From contig JADKJC010000002.1 of the NCBI GenBank assembly GCA_016722465.1, positions 62,001 through 126,000 on the forward strand: a stretch of 64,000 nt of DNA. Direction: 5' to 3'. Origin of the DNA: Chitinophagaceae bacterium (GTDB lineage: Bacteria > Bacteroidota > Bacteroidia > Chitinophagales > Chitinophagaceae). Below are positions 19,133 to 28,196 of this stretch, in pieces. The translations under genes were made by a program, and so were the position numbers. Below the pieces are notes generated by a model that saw only the letters and a program-made list of their open reading frames with translations, had not been told where the DNA came from and made no database searches. Numbering within the stretch: the first letter of the stretch is position 1; each line of letters opens with the position of its first letter.

Positions 19133-20212
19133 ATGAACAGCAAAAAGAGAGCGGCGATATTGCTTTTGTTAGTCCTTACCGTAGTATCTATCCGGCTCTT
19201 TTCTTCAAACGAGGTAATGGTTGAAAGCTATTATTCAACAGGCATTTATCCTTACATATCCTCCTTTTTAAAGCATCTATTTGGTTGGTTGCCTTTTAGT
19301 CTGGGAGACCTGATATACCTGGGATTAATTGTTTGGGCTTTGGTAAAACTGTTCAAAGTGATGAAAAAGCTACTTAAAAAAGAATATACCCTGTCTTACT
19401 TTAAAACAAAAATGTACGCTTGCATTGTATCATTATTATTCATCTACATTGTTTTCAATCTTTTATGGGGCATTAATTACAACAGAATGGGCATCACCCG
19501 GCAATTGGGTATCAAACTGGAAAAATATACTACCCGGGATTTAATTACTGTTGACTCTCTTTTATTAATAAAAGTGAATGAAAGCAAAAGCAGCCTGTTG
19601 ATAAACGGCCTGTCTGGGGTAAGCAACAGTGAAACTTTTGCCGCTGCCCAAAAAGCCTATTCAGCCATTGCAGACAAATATCCATTCCTTGAATACCAAC
19701 CCTCATCAATTAAAGCTTCAATATGGGGATGGGCAGGTAATTACATAGGTTTTACCGGCTATTATAACCCGTTTACAGGTGAGGCTCAACTAAATACTAC
19801 GGTGCCGGCATTTTTAAAACCCTACACCTCCTGCCATGAAATAGCGCATCAGTTGGGATATGCCAAAGAAAACGAAGCCAATTTTGTAGGCTATCTTGCT
19901 GCGGCGGCATCGCCGGATACATTACTGCATTATTCCGTCTACCTGGATCTTTTTTTATACACACAGCGTAATCTGTTCTATGCCGATTCTGCAATGACAA
20001 AATCTCTTTCTGAACAATTGCTTCCTGAAGTGAAAGCAGATCTGAAAGAATGGAAAAAATTCAATGAAGCACACCAGTCACCACTGGAACCAATTTTCCG
20101 CCTGTTATACGGAATGTATCTTGAGAACAACCAACAACCATCTGGGATACTGAGCTATGATGAGGTTACCGGTTTCCTGGTAGCATATTATAAAAAATTC
20201 GGAAGGCTTTAA
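19133..20212 (+). CDS. DUF3810-family membrane-anchored putative zinc metalloprotease
   Basis: The protein has about 359 residues from ATG 19133. The frame is open upstream to 19046, but those residues overlap the divergent promoter region and do not look like protein. Three N-terminal hydrophobic segments (about 8-22, 55-75 and 95-115) precede a soluble domain with HEIAHQLGYAKENEANF. This HExxH plus downstream E arrangement is typical of gluzincin-like metallopeptidases and of DUF3810. The family is widespread in Bacteroidetes and Firmicutes, with no established substrate. The gene is divergent from the DUF177 operon. Confidence 0.75.
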   Translation: MNSKKRAAILLLLVLTVVSIRLFSSNEVMVESYYSTGIYPYISSFLKHLFGWLPFSLGDLIYLGLIVWALVKLFKVMKKLLKKEYTLSYFKTKMYACIVSLLFIYIVFNLLWGINYNRMGITRQLGIKLEKYTTRDLITVDSLLLIKVNESKSSLLINGLSGVSNSETFAAAQKAYSAIADKYPFLEYQPSSIKASIWGWAGNYIGFTGYYNPFTGEAQLNTTVPAFLKPYTSCHEIAHQLGYAKENEANFVGYLAAAASPDTLLHYSVYLDLFLYTQRNLFYADSAMTKSLSEQLLPEVKADLKEWKKFNEAHQSPLEPIFRLLYGMYLENNQQPSGILSYDEVTGFLVAYYKKFGRL

Positions 20213-20382
20213 TTTCCTTAAAACGGAATACCGGTTATACCAAAAACCATCCCCTTGTAAATTGGCAGAAACAGGATCGCATTATCTACCCGTAATGTCA
20301 AAAATTAACTTTAGGTTTGCGGTGCTGAAAATAGCAAAAAATCATATATCCAATACAGAAAAATCAATTAAACAACACCCAC

Positions 20383-21155
20383 ATGTCTTTACAATTACTC
20401 AAGCCCATTGCATTCATTGATCTGGAAACTACCGGGGTAAATCTTTCCACGGACCGCATCGTTGAAGTAGCCATGATAAAAATATTACCCGATGGCAGCA
20501 GGCAGGTAAAAGAAAACTCATTAATCCTGAAATGCCAATACCGGCGTTGGTGATAGAGATACATGGCATCACTGATGAAATGGTAAAGACAGCGCCTACG
20601 TTTAAGCAGGCAGCGAATGAACTGAAACAGTTCATTGAAGGTTGCGATCTCGGCGGCTATAACAGCAACCGTTTTGACATACCGATGCTGATGGAAGAAT
20701 TTTTAAGAGCCGGCATTACAATAGACCTGAGTGCAAAAAAAATGGTGGACGTACAGCATATATTTTACACTATGGAGCCACGTACGCTTACCGCTGCTTA
20801 CAAATATTATTGTCAGAAAGACCTTGAAGGAGCCCATAGCGCTGAACATGATGTGAATGCCACCATTGATGTGCTGATGGCGCAGATAGAACGCTATCCA
20901 CAGCTCGGCACTACTGTTGAGTCTATACTGGGTAGTATTGGAGAAGAGAAGATAGTGGATTATGCCCGAAGGTTTATATTTGATGACAAGGGAGTAGAAG
21001 TTTTTAATTTCGGTAAACACAAAGGCAGAGCAGTAACAGATGTGCTTAAAGCCGAGCCGCAATATTACGACTGGATGATGAGAGGGGATTTCCCATTGCA
21101 CACCAAACAAAAGCTCACTGAAATACTTAACAGAACCCTGTTAAAAAATAACTAA
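20383..21155 (+). CDS. DnaQ-like 3'-5' exonuclease, frameshifted
   Basis: The frame from ATG 20383 gives the ExoI motif FIDLETTG (D and E catalytic residues) and IVEVAMI. At about 20522 the frame shifts into one giving PEMPIPALVIEIHGITDEMV, then YNSNRFDIPML (ExoII) and HSAEHDVNATIDVL (ExoIII). The repaired protein of about 257 residues is a DEDD-family exonuclease related to the DNA polymerase III epsilon subunit. A C-terminal segment (FNFGKHKGRAV...YYDWMM) is a helical add-on found in a Bacteroidetes subgroup of these exonucleases. One added A in the TTAATCC stretch restores the frame. Confidence 0.82.
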
Positions 21156-21231
21156 AACGTTTGCGTTGAAAATATCTACCGGTTATTTTACTGATAAATT
21201 GTAAATTCGTGAAATACCATATTAAAATCGC

Positions 21232-22032
21232 TTGGAGAAACTCGTTATCATACCAACATACAATGAAAAAGAAAACGTCGAAAGTATAATCGGTGCAGTG
21301 TTTGCATTGCAGCAAAACTACCATGTGCTGATTATTGACGATGGCTCTCCCGATGGCACCGCAGAAATTGTAAAATCACTGTTTGAAAAACATCCCGGCC
21401 AATTATTTTTAGAAGAAAGAAAAGGCAAGCTTGGCCTTGGCACAGCTTATATACACGGTTTTATGTGGGCATTAAGCAATGGCTACCAGTATATTTTTGA
21501 GATGGATGCAGATTTTTCCCACAACCCAAAAGACCTCGAACGGTTGTATGAAGTATGTAAAGCAGGGGCTGGCATTGCAGTTGGATCAAGATACATAAAA
21601 GGGGGTGCTGTTGTAAACTGGCCGGCCAACAGGATATTCCTTTCAAAAGGAGCTTCGTTATACACAAGGCTGATTACCTGGATGCCGGTAAAAGACCCTA
21701 CTGCAGGCTTTGTTTGCTACAGGCGTGAAGTGCTTGAAACAATGAACTTTTCAGCGATCAATTTTGTGGGCTATGCGTTTCAGATAGAAATGAAATTTGC
21801 AGCTTGGAAATTGAATTTCCTGATTGCTGAAGTACCCATCACTTTTATTGACCGCAAACTCGGCGATAGCAAAATGAATAAGGGAATTGTAAAAGAAGGA
21901 ATACTGGGTGTGTTGAAACTACGCTGGATGAGTATGTTTAAAAATTACCGCCGCAATGTAAAAAATGCAACCCCGCCTTATAATATCGATGGAGCTTTCA
22001 ATACTCCGGAAGTATTTGCAGAACGAAAATAG
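21232..22032 (+). CDS. Polyprenol-phosphate mannosyltransferase-like GT2 glycosyltransferase
   Basis: The 266-residue protein has KLVIIPTYNEKENVE at the start, IIDDGSPDGTAEIV, FEMDADFSHNP (the DxD metal site) and DPTAGFVCYRREVL, all characteristic of DPM1-like polyprenol monophosphomannose synthases. These transfer a sugar from a nucleotide sugar to a lipid carrier at the inner membrane face. A TTG is the only plausible start, because a stop codon lies three codons upstream and the first residues are already family-conserved. There are no C-terminal membrane segments, so it is the soluble catalytic form. Confidence 0.88.
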   Translation: MEKLVIIPTYNEKENVESIIGAVFALQQNYHVLIIDDGSPDGTAEIVKSLFEKHPGQLFLEERKGKLGLGTAYIHGFMWALSNGYQYIFEMDADFSHNPKDLERLYEVCKAGAGIAVGSRYIKGGAVVNWPANRIFLSKGASLYTRLITWMPVKDPTAGFVCYRREVLETMNFSAINFVGYAFQIEMKFAAWKLNFLIAEVPITFIDRKLGDSKMNKGIVKEGILGVLKLRWMSMFKNYRRNVKNATPPYNIDGAFNTPEVFAERK

Positions 22033-22056
22033 CTTTTACTATAAAAATGATTAAAT

Positions 22057-22094
22057 GAAGAAGCCAGGTTTTTAAAAACTTGGCTTCTTCATTT
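22057..22094. terminator. Bidirectional terminator between the mannosyltransferase and SRPBCC genes
   Basis: A near-perfect palindrome, with GAAGAAGCCA pairing TGGCTTCTTC, lies between the convergent genes, with T-rich flanks on both strands. Confidence 0.75.
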
Positions 22095-22112
22095 AATAGC
22101 GCCTGAGTTTCA

Positions 22113-22649
22113 TTATTTTTCCAACACAACTTTAAGGTTATCCAGTCCGGTTTTAAAATCTTTTCCAATGGCTTCATCCATATTCATAAAGAGCCCCATA
22201 ATATTAAATGGATAAACTATTTTGCCACTCATACCCCACTTAACTTTTGTTTGGGTAGCTGATATGGCCTCTGTTGTCATATAAGCAGGAGAAATTGATT
22301 CAAATGGTTTGATGAAATGTAATTCAAAGTCCATTCGTTGCCCATCAGTTATTTTGGTTATTTTCTGCTCTCCCTTACCTACCTCACTATTCCCTTCCCA
22401 GGCAGATACAAAACCAACCGCACCATCTGCACCATGGTAAGTTTTTTTCATATCAGGATCCATCTTTGCCCATACGCTGTAACTATCCTGGTTTTTCAAA
22501 TACCGGATATAATTAAAGACTTCCTGGCTGGATTTATTAATCGTTATTTCCCTTTCAGCTGAAAAATCTTTTTTTACAAACAATGCGATGATCAAAAGAG
22601 CAGCAGCCAGTACTACAACTCCAATTAAAATTTTCTTTACAATTCTCAT
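22113..22649 (-). CDS. SRPBCC-family (polyketide cyclase-like) protein with N-terminal membrane anchor
   Basis: The 178-residue protein has one N-terminal transmembrane segment (about 6-25), then a START/SRPBCC-type domain: REITINKSSQEVFNYI, then YSVWAKMDPDM, and a C-terminal helix KDFKTGLDNLKVVLE. It matches the polyketide-cyclase/dehydrase-like family that binds hydrophobic ligands. The specific ligand is unknown. It precedes two small genes on the same strand (VOC protein and a possible effector-binding protein), a grouping common in Chitinophagaceae. Confidence 0.75.
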   Translation of the reverse strand: MRIVKKILIGVVVLAAALLIIALFVKKDFSAEREITINKSSQEVFNYIRYLKNQDSYSVWAKMDPDMKKTYHGADGAVGFVSAWEGNSEVGKGEQKITKITDGQRMDFELHFIKPFESISPAYMTTEAISATQTKVKWGMSGKIVYPFNIMGLFMNMDEAIGKDFKTGLDNLKVVLEK

Positions 22650-22719
22650 AAAATGTTGTTTTGTTTTTTAAAGATAAGTAACGGCAGTTCAGAACTCAAT
22701 TACTGACGGTATTATTTTA

Positions 22720-23136
22720 TTATTTTGGGTTTTTATCAAAATGCAGCAGCCAGTGGTTACCATACTTATCTTTCAGGCAGCCAAACAAAGCTCCCCAAAA
22801 AGTAATTTCCAATGGATGAGTAGCCACTCCTCCGGCGGAAAGTTTTTGATAGCATTCTTTTATCTCAGCTTCAGTGCGGCAATTCAGCATCAACGAAACT
22901 GAATTGCCGCAGGTAAGCCCGCTCTCGCCTACCATATCCGAAGCCAGCAATACCAGTGTCCCCTTTGTTAAAGTGGAATGCAAAATACTTTCTTTCATCT
23001 GCGCCGGCATCTTACCTGCAATGGGAGATTCACCAATTGTTTGCAGGATGAGCTCACCACCCAAACACCGCTGGTAAAAACTCATGGCTTCCCGGCAATT
23101 GCCGCTGAAAGTAAGATATGCGTTTAGTTGTGTCAA
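22720..23136 (-). CDS. VOC-family protein (PhnB/glyoxalase-like)
   Basis: The 138-residue protein has the PhnB-type pattern: NAYLTFSGNCREAMSFYQ at the start, LGGEL, MVLLASD-like core, and FWGALFGCLKDKYGNHWLLHF at the end. This is a vicinal-oxygen-chelate fold of the DUF1987/3-demethylubiquinone-methyltransferase-like subgroup. The exact substrate is unknown. It is separated from the next upstream gene by 30 bp and probably cotranscribed. Confidence 0.85.
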   Translation of the reverse strand: MTQLNAYLTFSGNCREAMSFYQRCLGGELILQTIGESPIAGKMPAQMKESILHSTLTKGTLVLLASDMVGESGLTCGNSVSLMLNCRTEAEIKECYQKLSAGGVATHPLEITFWGALFGCLKDKYGNHWLLHFDKNPK

Positions 23137-23166
23137 GCTATTTTGGTGTTGGTAATCGTTGGAAAC

Positions 23167-23574
23167 CTATTTTAAAGTAACCATGCATTTTACATCCGTT
23201 TCATTCATGTAAACTTCCACACAGTATCCCTCCTCATCAATTTCGGGATGGTGCAGCAGGCTCCTGAAAGTTTCCCCAACCAGGAGTTCGTTCCTGCGCC
23301 AGTGTTGTAATATTGCTGCTATGTAGATTCCCTGGCGGATAATAAAAATTTCACAGCCATATTTTCCAGCCTCTCCATCATACAATTCTTCCACCGCCGC
23401 TTTGTAAACGATATCGCCTTTGCCTGCGCCCATTGATATACCAAATAAATTGCTTCCTTCAGCAGAAGGCAACAAGGATCGCAATTGCTGATGCGCTGCA
23501 GAAACTCCTTCGGGAAAAGTTGCCGCAGTCACACAAAACGTCCTGATATCCTTATCTAAAAAATATTTTTCCAT
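23167..23574 (-). CDS. Uncharacterised 135-residue protein, possibly GyrI-like effector-binding fold
   Basis: I do not recognise a firm family. The C-terminal text EEGYCVEVYMNETDVKCMV resembles the end of GyrI-like small-molecule-binding domains, and the length fits a single such domain. No DNA-binding part and no signal peptide are present. It heads the minus-strand run with the VOC and SRPBCC genes and is divergent from the GlxA-like regulator. Confidence 0.55.
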   Translation of the reverse strand: MEKYFLDKDIRTFCVTAATFPEGVSAAHQQLRSLLPSAEGSNLFGISMGAGKGDIVYKAAVEELYDGEAGKYGCEIFIIRQGIYIAAILQHWRRNELLVGETFRSLLHHPEIDEEGYCVEVYMNETDVKCMVTLK

Positions 23575-23647
23575 TGCTGGTTATTTAAAACACAAACATA
23601 CAGACACTGCAAACATTTTATAAGGTTCAAACCGACATTTGAAAGGG

Positions 23648-23678
23648 TTGTTTGCGACGAGCATCCTGTTTATATTTG
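23648..23678 (+). promoter_or_regulatory. Predicted promoter of the GlxA-like regulator, apparently leaderless
   Basis: TTG (23648-23650), 20-nt spacer, then TATATTTG (23671-23678), a perfect consensus. Its last base is only 4 nt before ATG 23683, so transcription should start at or next to the start codon. Confidence 0.5.
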
Positions 23679-23682
23679 AGCT

Positions 23683-24663
23683 ATGAAAAATGTTTGCATT
23701 CTTATACCGGAAACAGCCGTGATGGCGGCGGTAACAGATCCGCAGTATATGTTCAATGCGGTAAATGAATTCCTGAAAGCGGAAAAAAAAGAACCAATAT
23801 TCAATGTACAACTGGTGGCTAGCAAAAAAGAAATACAACTTAACAACGGTGCATTTTCTGTTCATACAGATGCTTTACTGAGAGAGGTTAAAAAGGCCGA
23901 CCTGGTTGTAATTCCGGCACTCAGTGGTGATATCAAAAAAGCAGTTGATGCCAATCAGGATTTCATTCCCTGGATCATCGGTCAATATAAAAATGGCGCA
24001 GAGGTAGCATCTCTTTGTACCGGTGCATTCCTGTTAGCATCCACCGGTTTATTGAATGGTAAAAAATGTTCGACCCATTGGTTGTTTGCCAACGAATTCA
24101 GAAATATGTTTCCGGGTGTGGAACTGGTTGACGGCAGTATCATTACTGAAGAACAGGGCATCTACTCAAGTGGCGGAGCCAACTCCTACTGGAACCTTTT
24201 ACTGTACCTGGTAGAGAAATATACCAACAGGGAAACAGCAATTCTTGCATCTAAATATTTTGCGATCGATATCGACCGCAGCAGCCAGTCGTTTTTCATG
24301 ATCTTCAACGGGCAGAAAGACCATGCAGATGGAGCCATCAAAGGCGCTCAGGTTTTTATTGAAAAAAATTTCCCTGATAAAATTACAGTTGATCAGTTGG
24401 CAGATATGTTTGCAATTGGAAGAAGAAGTTTTGAAAGGAGGTTTAAAAAAGCCACCAATAATACCATTGCTGAATATATACAAAGAGTGAAAGTGGAAGC
24501 AGCGAAAAGAAAATTTGAAAACAGCCGGCAAAATATCAACGAAGTAATGTATGATGTTGGTTATACGGATACCAAAGCTTTCCGTACCATCTTTAAAAAG
24601 GTCACCGGGCTCACTCCCATTGAATACAGGAATAAATACAATAAGCAGGTGGCGCTGATATGA
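23683..24663 (+). CDS. GlxA-family AraC-type transcriptional regulator with DJ-1/PfpI domain
   Basis: The 326-residue protein has an N-terminal DJ-1/PfpI-like amidotransferase fold (about 1-190; nucleophile-elbow Cys in ASLCTGAFLLA, then STHWLFA). A C-terminal AraC helix-turn-helix pair follows (about 215-320; AIGRRSFERRFKKATN, YIQRVKVEAAKRKFE, YDVGYTDTKAFRTIFKK). GlxA regulators use the DJ-1 domain as a ligand sensor without catalysis. The target is unknown; the divergent small genes are the obvious candidates. Confidence 0.88.
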   Translation: MKNVCILIPETAVMAAVTDPQYMFNAVNEFLKAEKKEPIFNVQLVASKKEIQLNNGAFSVHTDALLREVKKADLVVIPALSGDIKKAVDANQDFIPWIIGQYKNGAEVASLCTGAFLLASTGLLNGKKCSTHWLFANEFRNMFPGVELVDGSIITEEQGIYSSGGANSYWNLLLYLVEKYTNRETAILASKYFAIDIDRSSQSFFMIFNGQKDHADGAIKGAQVFIEKNFPDKITVDQLADMFAIGRRSFERRFKKATNNTIAEYIQRVKVEAAKRKFENSRQNINEVMYDVGYTDTKAFRTIFKKVTGLTPIEYRNKYNKQVALI

Positions 24664-24747
24664 TGCCACTATGTTTCCACACAAAATACAATCACATATT
24701 TATTAACCTCAATACACATATTTTTGTGACAACGAATAATTGCCACC

Positions 24748-26375
24748 ATGAATATTGAACTCAATAAAAATGAAGATGCCATGAAACTTGCCTGGAGCCA
24801 GGCGAGGCAGCGTTTGAAAAAATTTACGAAGGCGGTGGCAGGAAAGCAGCAGAAAAACAAAAAGAAAGAAACAAACTTACTGCAAGGGAGCGGATTGAAT
24901 ACCTCTGTGATAATGGAAAGCCATTTGTTGAAATTGGTGCTTTTGCCGGATATGAAATGTATGCAGAACAGGGCGGTTGTCCCGCCGGTGGTACCGTAAG
25001 TGGCGTTGGTTATGTTAGCGGCCGGCAATGTGTGATTGTGGCCAATGATCAAACTGTAAAAGCAGGTGCATGGTTCCCCATAACCGGCAAAAAGAATTTG
25101 AGGATGCAGGAGATTGCAATGGAAAATCATCTGCCCATCATTTATTTAGTGGACAGTGCAGGGGTATACCTGCCCATGCAGGATGAGATATTTCCCGATA
25201 AAGAACATTTTGGACGCATCTTCCGCAACAATGCAAAAATGAGTGGCATGGGTATTACACAGATTGCTGCCGTAATGGGTGCCTGTGTTGCCGGTGGCGC
25301 TTACCTGCCCATTATGAGTGATGAAACCCTGATGGTGGAAGGCAATGGTTCCATTTTTTTGGCAGGACCTTATTTAGTAAAAGCTGCCATTGGCGAAGAC
25401 ATCGACATTGAAACACTCGGGGGTGCTGATACCCACAATGCCATCAGTGGCATAGCTGATTATAAATTTGACAATGAAAAGGATTGCCTTGACCATGTTA
25501 AAAAAATAATGAGTAAGCTGGGGAAACCTGCTGATGCAGGCTTTGACAGGATAGACAGCATTGCTCCCGGCAAAAAAAACGAAGACATTTATACCATCAT
25601 GAGCGAGGGCAATACCAAGCCTTACAATATGGTTGAGCTAATAGATTGTATTGTTGATGCCAACAGTTTCGACCAGTTTAAAGAACAGTATGGCAAAACT
25701 ATTTTGTGCGGTTATGCAAGAATTGACGGATGGGCTGTCGGTATTGTTGCCAACCAGCGCCTTATTGTTAAAAGTAAAAAAGGAGAAATGCAGTTGGGTG
25801 GTGTAATTTATAATGACAGTGCAGATAAGGCTGCCCGTTTTATTATGAATTGCAACCAGAAAAAAATACCGCTGCTGTTTTTACAGGATGTCACCGGTTT
25901 TATGGTAGGCAGCCGCAGCGAACATTCGGGCATTATTAAGGATGGCGCCAAACTGGTAAATGCAGTGGCCAATTCCGTTGTACCCAAAATCACCATCATT
26001 GTTGGCAACAGTTACGGGGCCGGCAATTATGCCATGTGCGGCAAAGCTTACGACCCAAGATTTATCTATGCCTGGCCCACGGCGAAAATTGCTGTAATGG
26101 GTGGCGAACAGGCAGCCAAAACCTTACTCCAGATACAGGTAGCTTCGCTGAAAGCAAAAGGTAAAGAGATTACCCCGGAAGATGAACAAAAGCTGCTGAA
26201 CGAAATTACACAACGCTATATCAGCCAAACAACCCCTTATTATGCTGCGGCCCGTTTATGGGTGGATGGCATTATTGATCCGGCTCAAACCAGGACATTG
26301 ATTTCAGAGGGGATTTCTGCAGCCAATCACAACAAAAATTTAGAAGAATTTAAAACCGGCGTATTCCAGGTATGA
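24748..26375 (+). CDS. Acyl-CoA carboxylase beta subunit (propionyl/methylcrotonyl-CoA carboxylase type), frameshifted
   Basis: The first frame (24748 to about 24820) gives MNIELNKNEDAMKLAWSQAR. The second continues from there, through YEGGGRKAAEKQKERNK and ARERIEYLCDNG (readable only with the frame repaired), to 26375. One extra A in the A run at 24817-24822 joins them, giving about 542 residues. The body has the carboxyltransferase motifs GMGITQIAAVMGACVAGGAYLP, LAGPYLVKAAIGE and NSYGAGNYAMCGKAYDPRF. This is the biotin-dependent carboxyltransferase that carboxylates a short or branched acyl-CoA. No biotin-carboxylase subunit gene is adjacent, so substrate assignment is open. A TATTTTTG box at 24719-24726 probably serves as the -7 element. 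Confidence 0.87.
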
Positions 26376-26482
26376 TTTTTTCAAAAAATAGTTGAAAAAC
26401 AAGTTTCAAAGAAGTTGTTTATCAAAAAATACTTAATTTCACGCCGCTGTATAAACAAGCGAATAACCAGAACTAGACATTT

Positions 26483-27337
26483 ATGAGAAAAAAACTTTTA
26501 CGCAATGTATTAGCGTTTTCGGGCTTGGCTGTTGTGTTGTTTCAATCCTGTAAAGACGATAGCAAACTTACTGTACCCGTTTCACCAACTGATCAATCAT
26601 TCACAGAGAGTTTCGATAATTTCAGTGAAGCTGCTTCAAAAGGCTGGGTGGCTATCAATAAAAGTACCCCGATGGGTGCTAAATGGTACGATGTAGCAGA
26701 AGTTCCTAATCTTGGTTCTCCAAATTACGTTTCGATATACTATCCAAATTGGGAGCAGGCGCAGTTCACACTGGATTCAGCCCAGTTTCCAAACGCACCT
26801 TTCCCCGGGCGCTACTGGAACAATGCGTTCTTTTCCCAGAGAGCTTCTAATGGTTATGCTGCTACCAGCATTGCCTGCGCTGAAGTAATTAATTTCAGGG
26901 GTGGAAGTGTACCATTCAATGTTAATTCCTGGTTAGTTTCTCCGCAGATGACCATTAAAAATGGCGACAAGATCAGCTTTTACACTTACTCTAAAGGAGT
27001 TTCAAGTTTGCAGCTTTTTGTAAATGCTGCAGGCAGTTTAAATGTTGGTGACGGGCTGGGTAATAACACCGGTGATTTCAATATCAAATTGGTTGATATT
27101 CCAAATTTCGCTGCCAATCCACACGCCACTTATCCTACAGAATGGACTAAGTTTGAAGGTGAAGTGAAAGGTTTGAATAAGCCGGTTCAGGGCAGGTTTG
27201 GGTTCAGGTATTTCCTGCAAAACCAGTCTCCTCTGCGTTTTTCACTGGTTGATCCAAATGATATCGATACTTTTTATACTCAAATACACAAAACAGTTGT
27301 TGGTGTGGATGAAGTATCATTTAAAAGCGCCCAGTAA
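26483..27337 (+). CDS. Choice-of-anchor J domain lipoprotein
   Basis: The 284-residue protein has a lipoprotein-type signal (VVLFQSC, Cys near residue 23). The mature domain begins FTESFDNFSEAASKGWVAIN and contains NSWLVSPQMTIKNGDKISFYT and a terminal GVDEVSFK. This is the cleaved-adhesin / choice-of-anchor J jelly-roll domain, which usually binds carbohydrates or mediates surface contact. It is followed 30 bp later by a paralogue with the same layout, presumably one transcription unit. There is no T9SS sorting domain, so the lipid is the likely anchor. Confidence 0.75.
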   Translation: MRKKLLRNVLAFSGLAVVLFQSCKDDSKLTVPVSPTDQSFTESFDNFSEAASKGWVAINKSTPMGAKWYDVAEVPNLGSPNYVSIYYPNWEQAQFTLDSAQFPNAPFPGRYWNNAFFSQRASNGYAATSIACAEVINFRGGSVPFNVNSWLVSPQMTIKNGDKISFYTYSKGVSSLQLFVNAAGSLNVGDGLGNNTGDFNIKLVDIPNFAANPHATYPTEWTKFEGEVKGLNKPVQGRFGFRYFLQNQSPLRFSLVDPNDIDTFYTQIHKTVVGVDEVSFKSAQ

Positions 27338-27367
27338 TTCTAACACAACATTTAAACTAACTTGATT

Positions 27368-28108
27368 ATGAGAAATAGAATATTATTATTCCCTCTTTTA
27401 TTTTCAGCCATTATCATTGGCACAGCATCCTGTGGTAAAAAAGATACCGTCAATACAGTGAACGACCCTTCTTTTAGTGAAGAGTTTGACTCCCTGAGTA
27501 TTGCTGTTAAAAATGGCTGGGTAATAAAAAACAATACTAAACCACTCGGTACTTTAAGCTGGGTACAGGGCTTTTACTACATATCAACCAGTCATGATTA
27601 CGACAGCAAACTGGGAGCATCCAACACGCCTTATTTTGGTGGTTTCGGAGGTTCAACGCCTGCTTATTCAGGTGCTGATTTTGTAATGGCCACTTCTGAA
27701 TGCGGACATGGTGTTGCTAATATCAGCAACTGGCTTATTTCTCCTGCCGTATTGATTAAAAATGGCGATCTGATCAGTTTTTATACCCGTACTTATGATA
27801 ATCCTGCAGTTGGGGCAGACAGGCTACAGGTAAGAATCAATACAGTCAACAGCTCAGCTGACATTGGTACCGATACAGCAAGCGTAGGTAATTTTACAGA
27901 AGTACTGCTTGATATTAACCCTGATTATCTGCTGGAAGACGATGGCTCTTATCCGGGAGAATGGACAAAATTCACGGCTACCGTAAGTGGCCTGGCTTCT
28001 GCAAGAAAATCAAGAATAGCTTTCCGCTATTATGTTCCAGATGGAGGTCCACAGGGTAATAACAGCCTTGGAATAGGTATAGATAAGTTTAGTTTTATAT
28101 CAAAATAA
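27368..28108 (+). CDS. Choice-of-anchor J domain lipoprotein, paralogue
   Basis: The protein has about 246 residues from ATG 27368; a TTG at 27362 is also open. The signal ends in GTASCGKK, a lipobox-like Cys. The mature part has FSEEFDSLSIAVKNGWVIKN, NWLISPAVLIKNGDLISFYTR and GIDKFSF, parallel to its upstream neighbour, so the two arose by duplication. Role is probably surface binding. A terminator follows at 28130. Confidence 0.75.
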   Translation: MRNRILLFPLLFSAIIIGTASCGKKDTVNTVNDPSFSEEFDSLSIAVKNGWVIKNNTKPLGTLSWVQGFYYISTSHDYDSKLGASNTPYFGGFGGSTPAYSGADFVMATSECGHGVANISNWLISPAVLIKNGDLISFYTRTYDNPAVGADRLQVRINTVNSSADIGTDTASVGNFTEVLLDINPDYLLEDDGSYPGEWTKFTATVSGLASARKSRIAFRYYVPDGGPQGNNSLGIGIDKFSFISK

Positions 28109-28129
28109 ACAAACAGATTTTACAAACGG

Positions 28130-28158
28130 GACTGCCTTCAAAAGGGCAGTCTTTTTTT
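28130..28158 (+). terminator. Terminator after the anchor-J pair
   Basis: Stem GACTGCC/GGCAGTC (28130-28136 with 28145-28151) followed by a run of T. It separates the lipoprotein pair from the next gene. Confidence 0.85.
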
Positions 28159-28196
28159 AGTAAGCCTGTCACTTATGGAAAAAATTTAAATAAGTA

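Noticed and set aside
24199..24684. Minus-strand frame of 161 codons over the GlxA-like gene
   Set aside because: Shadow frame without domain text; the plus-strand regulator is clear.
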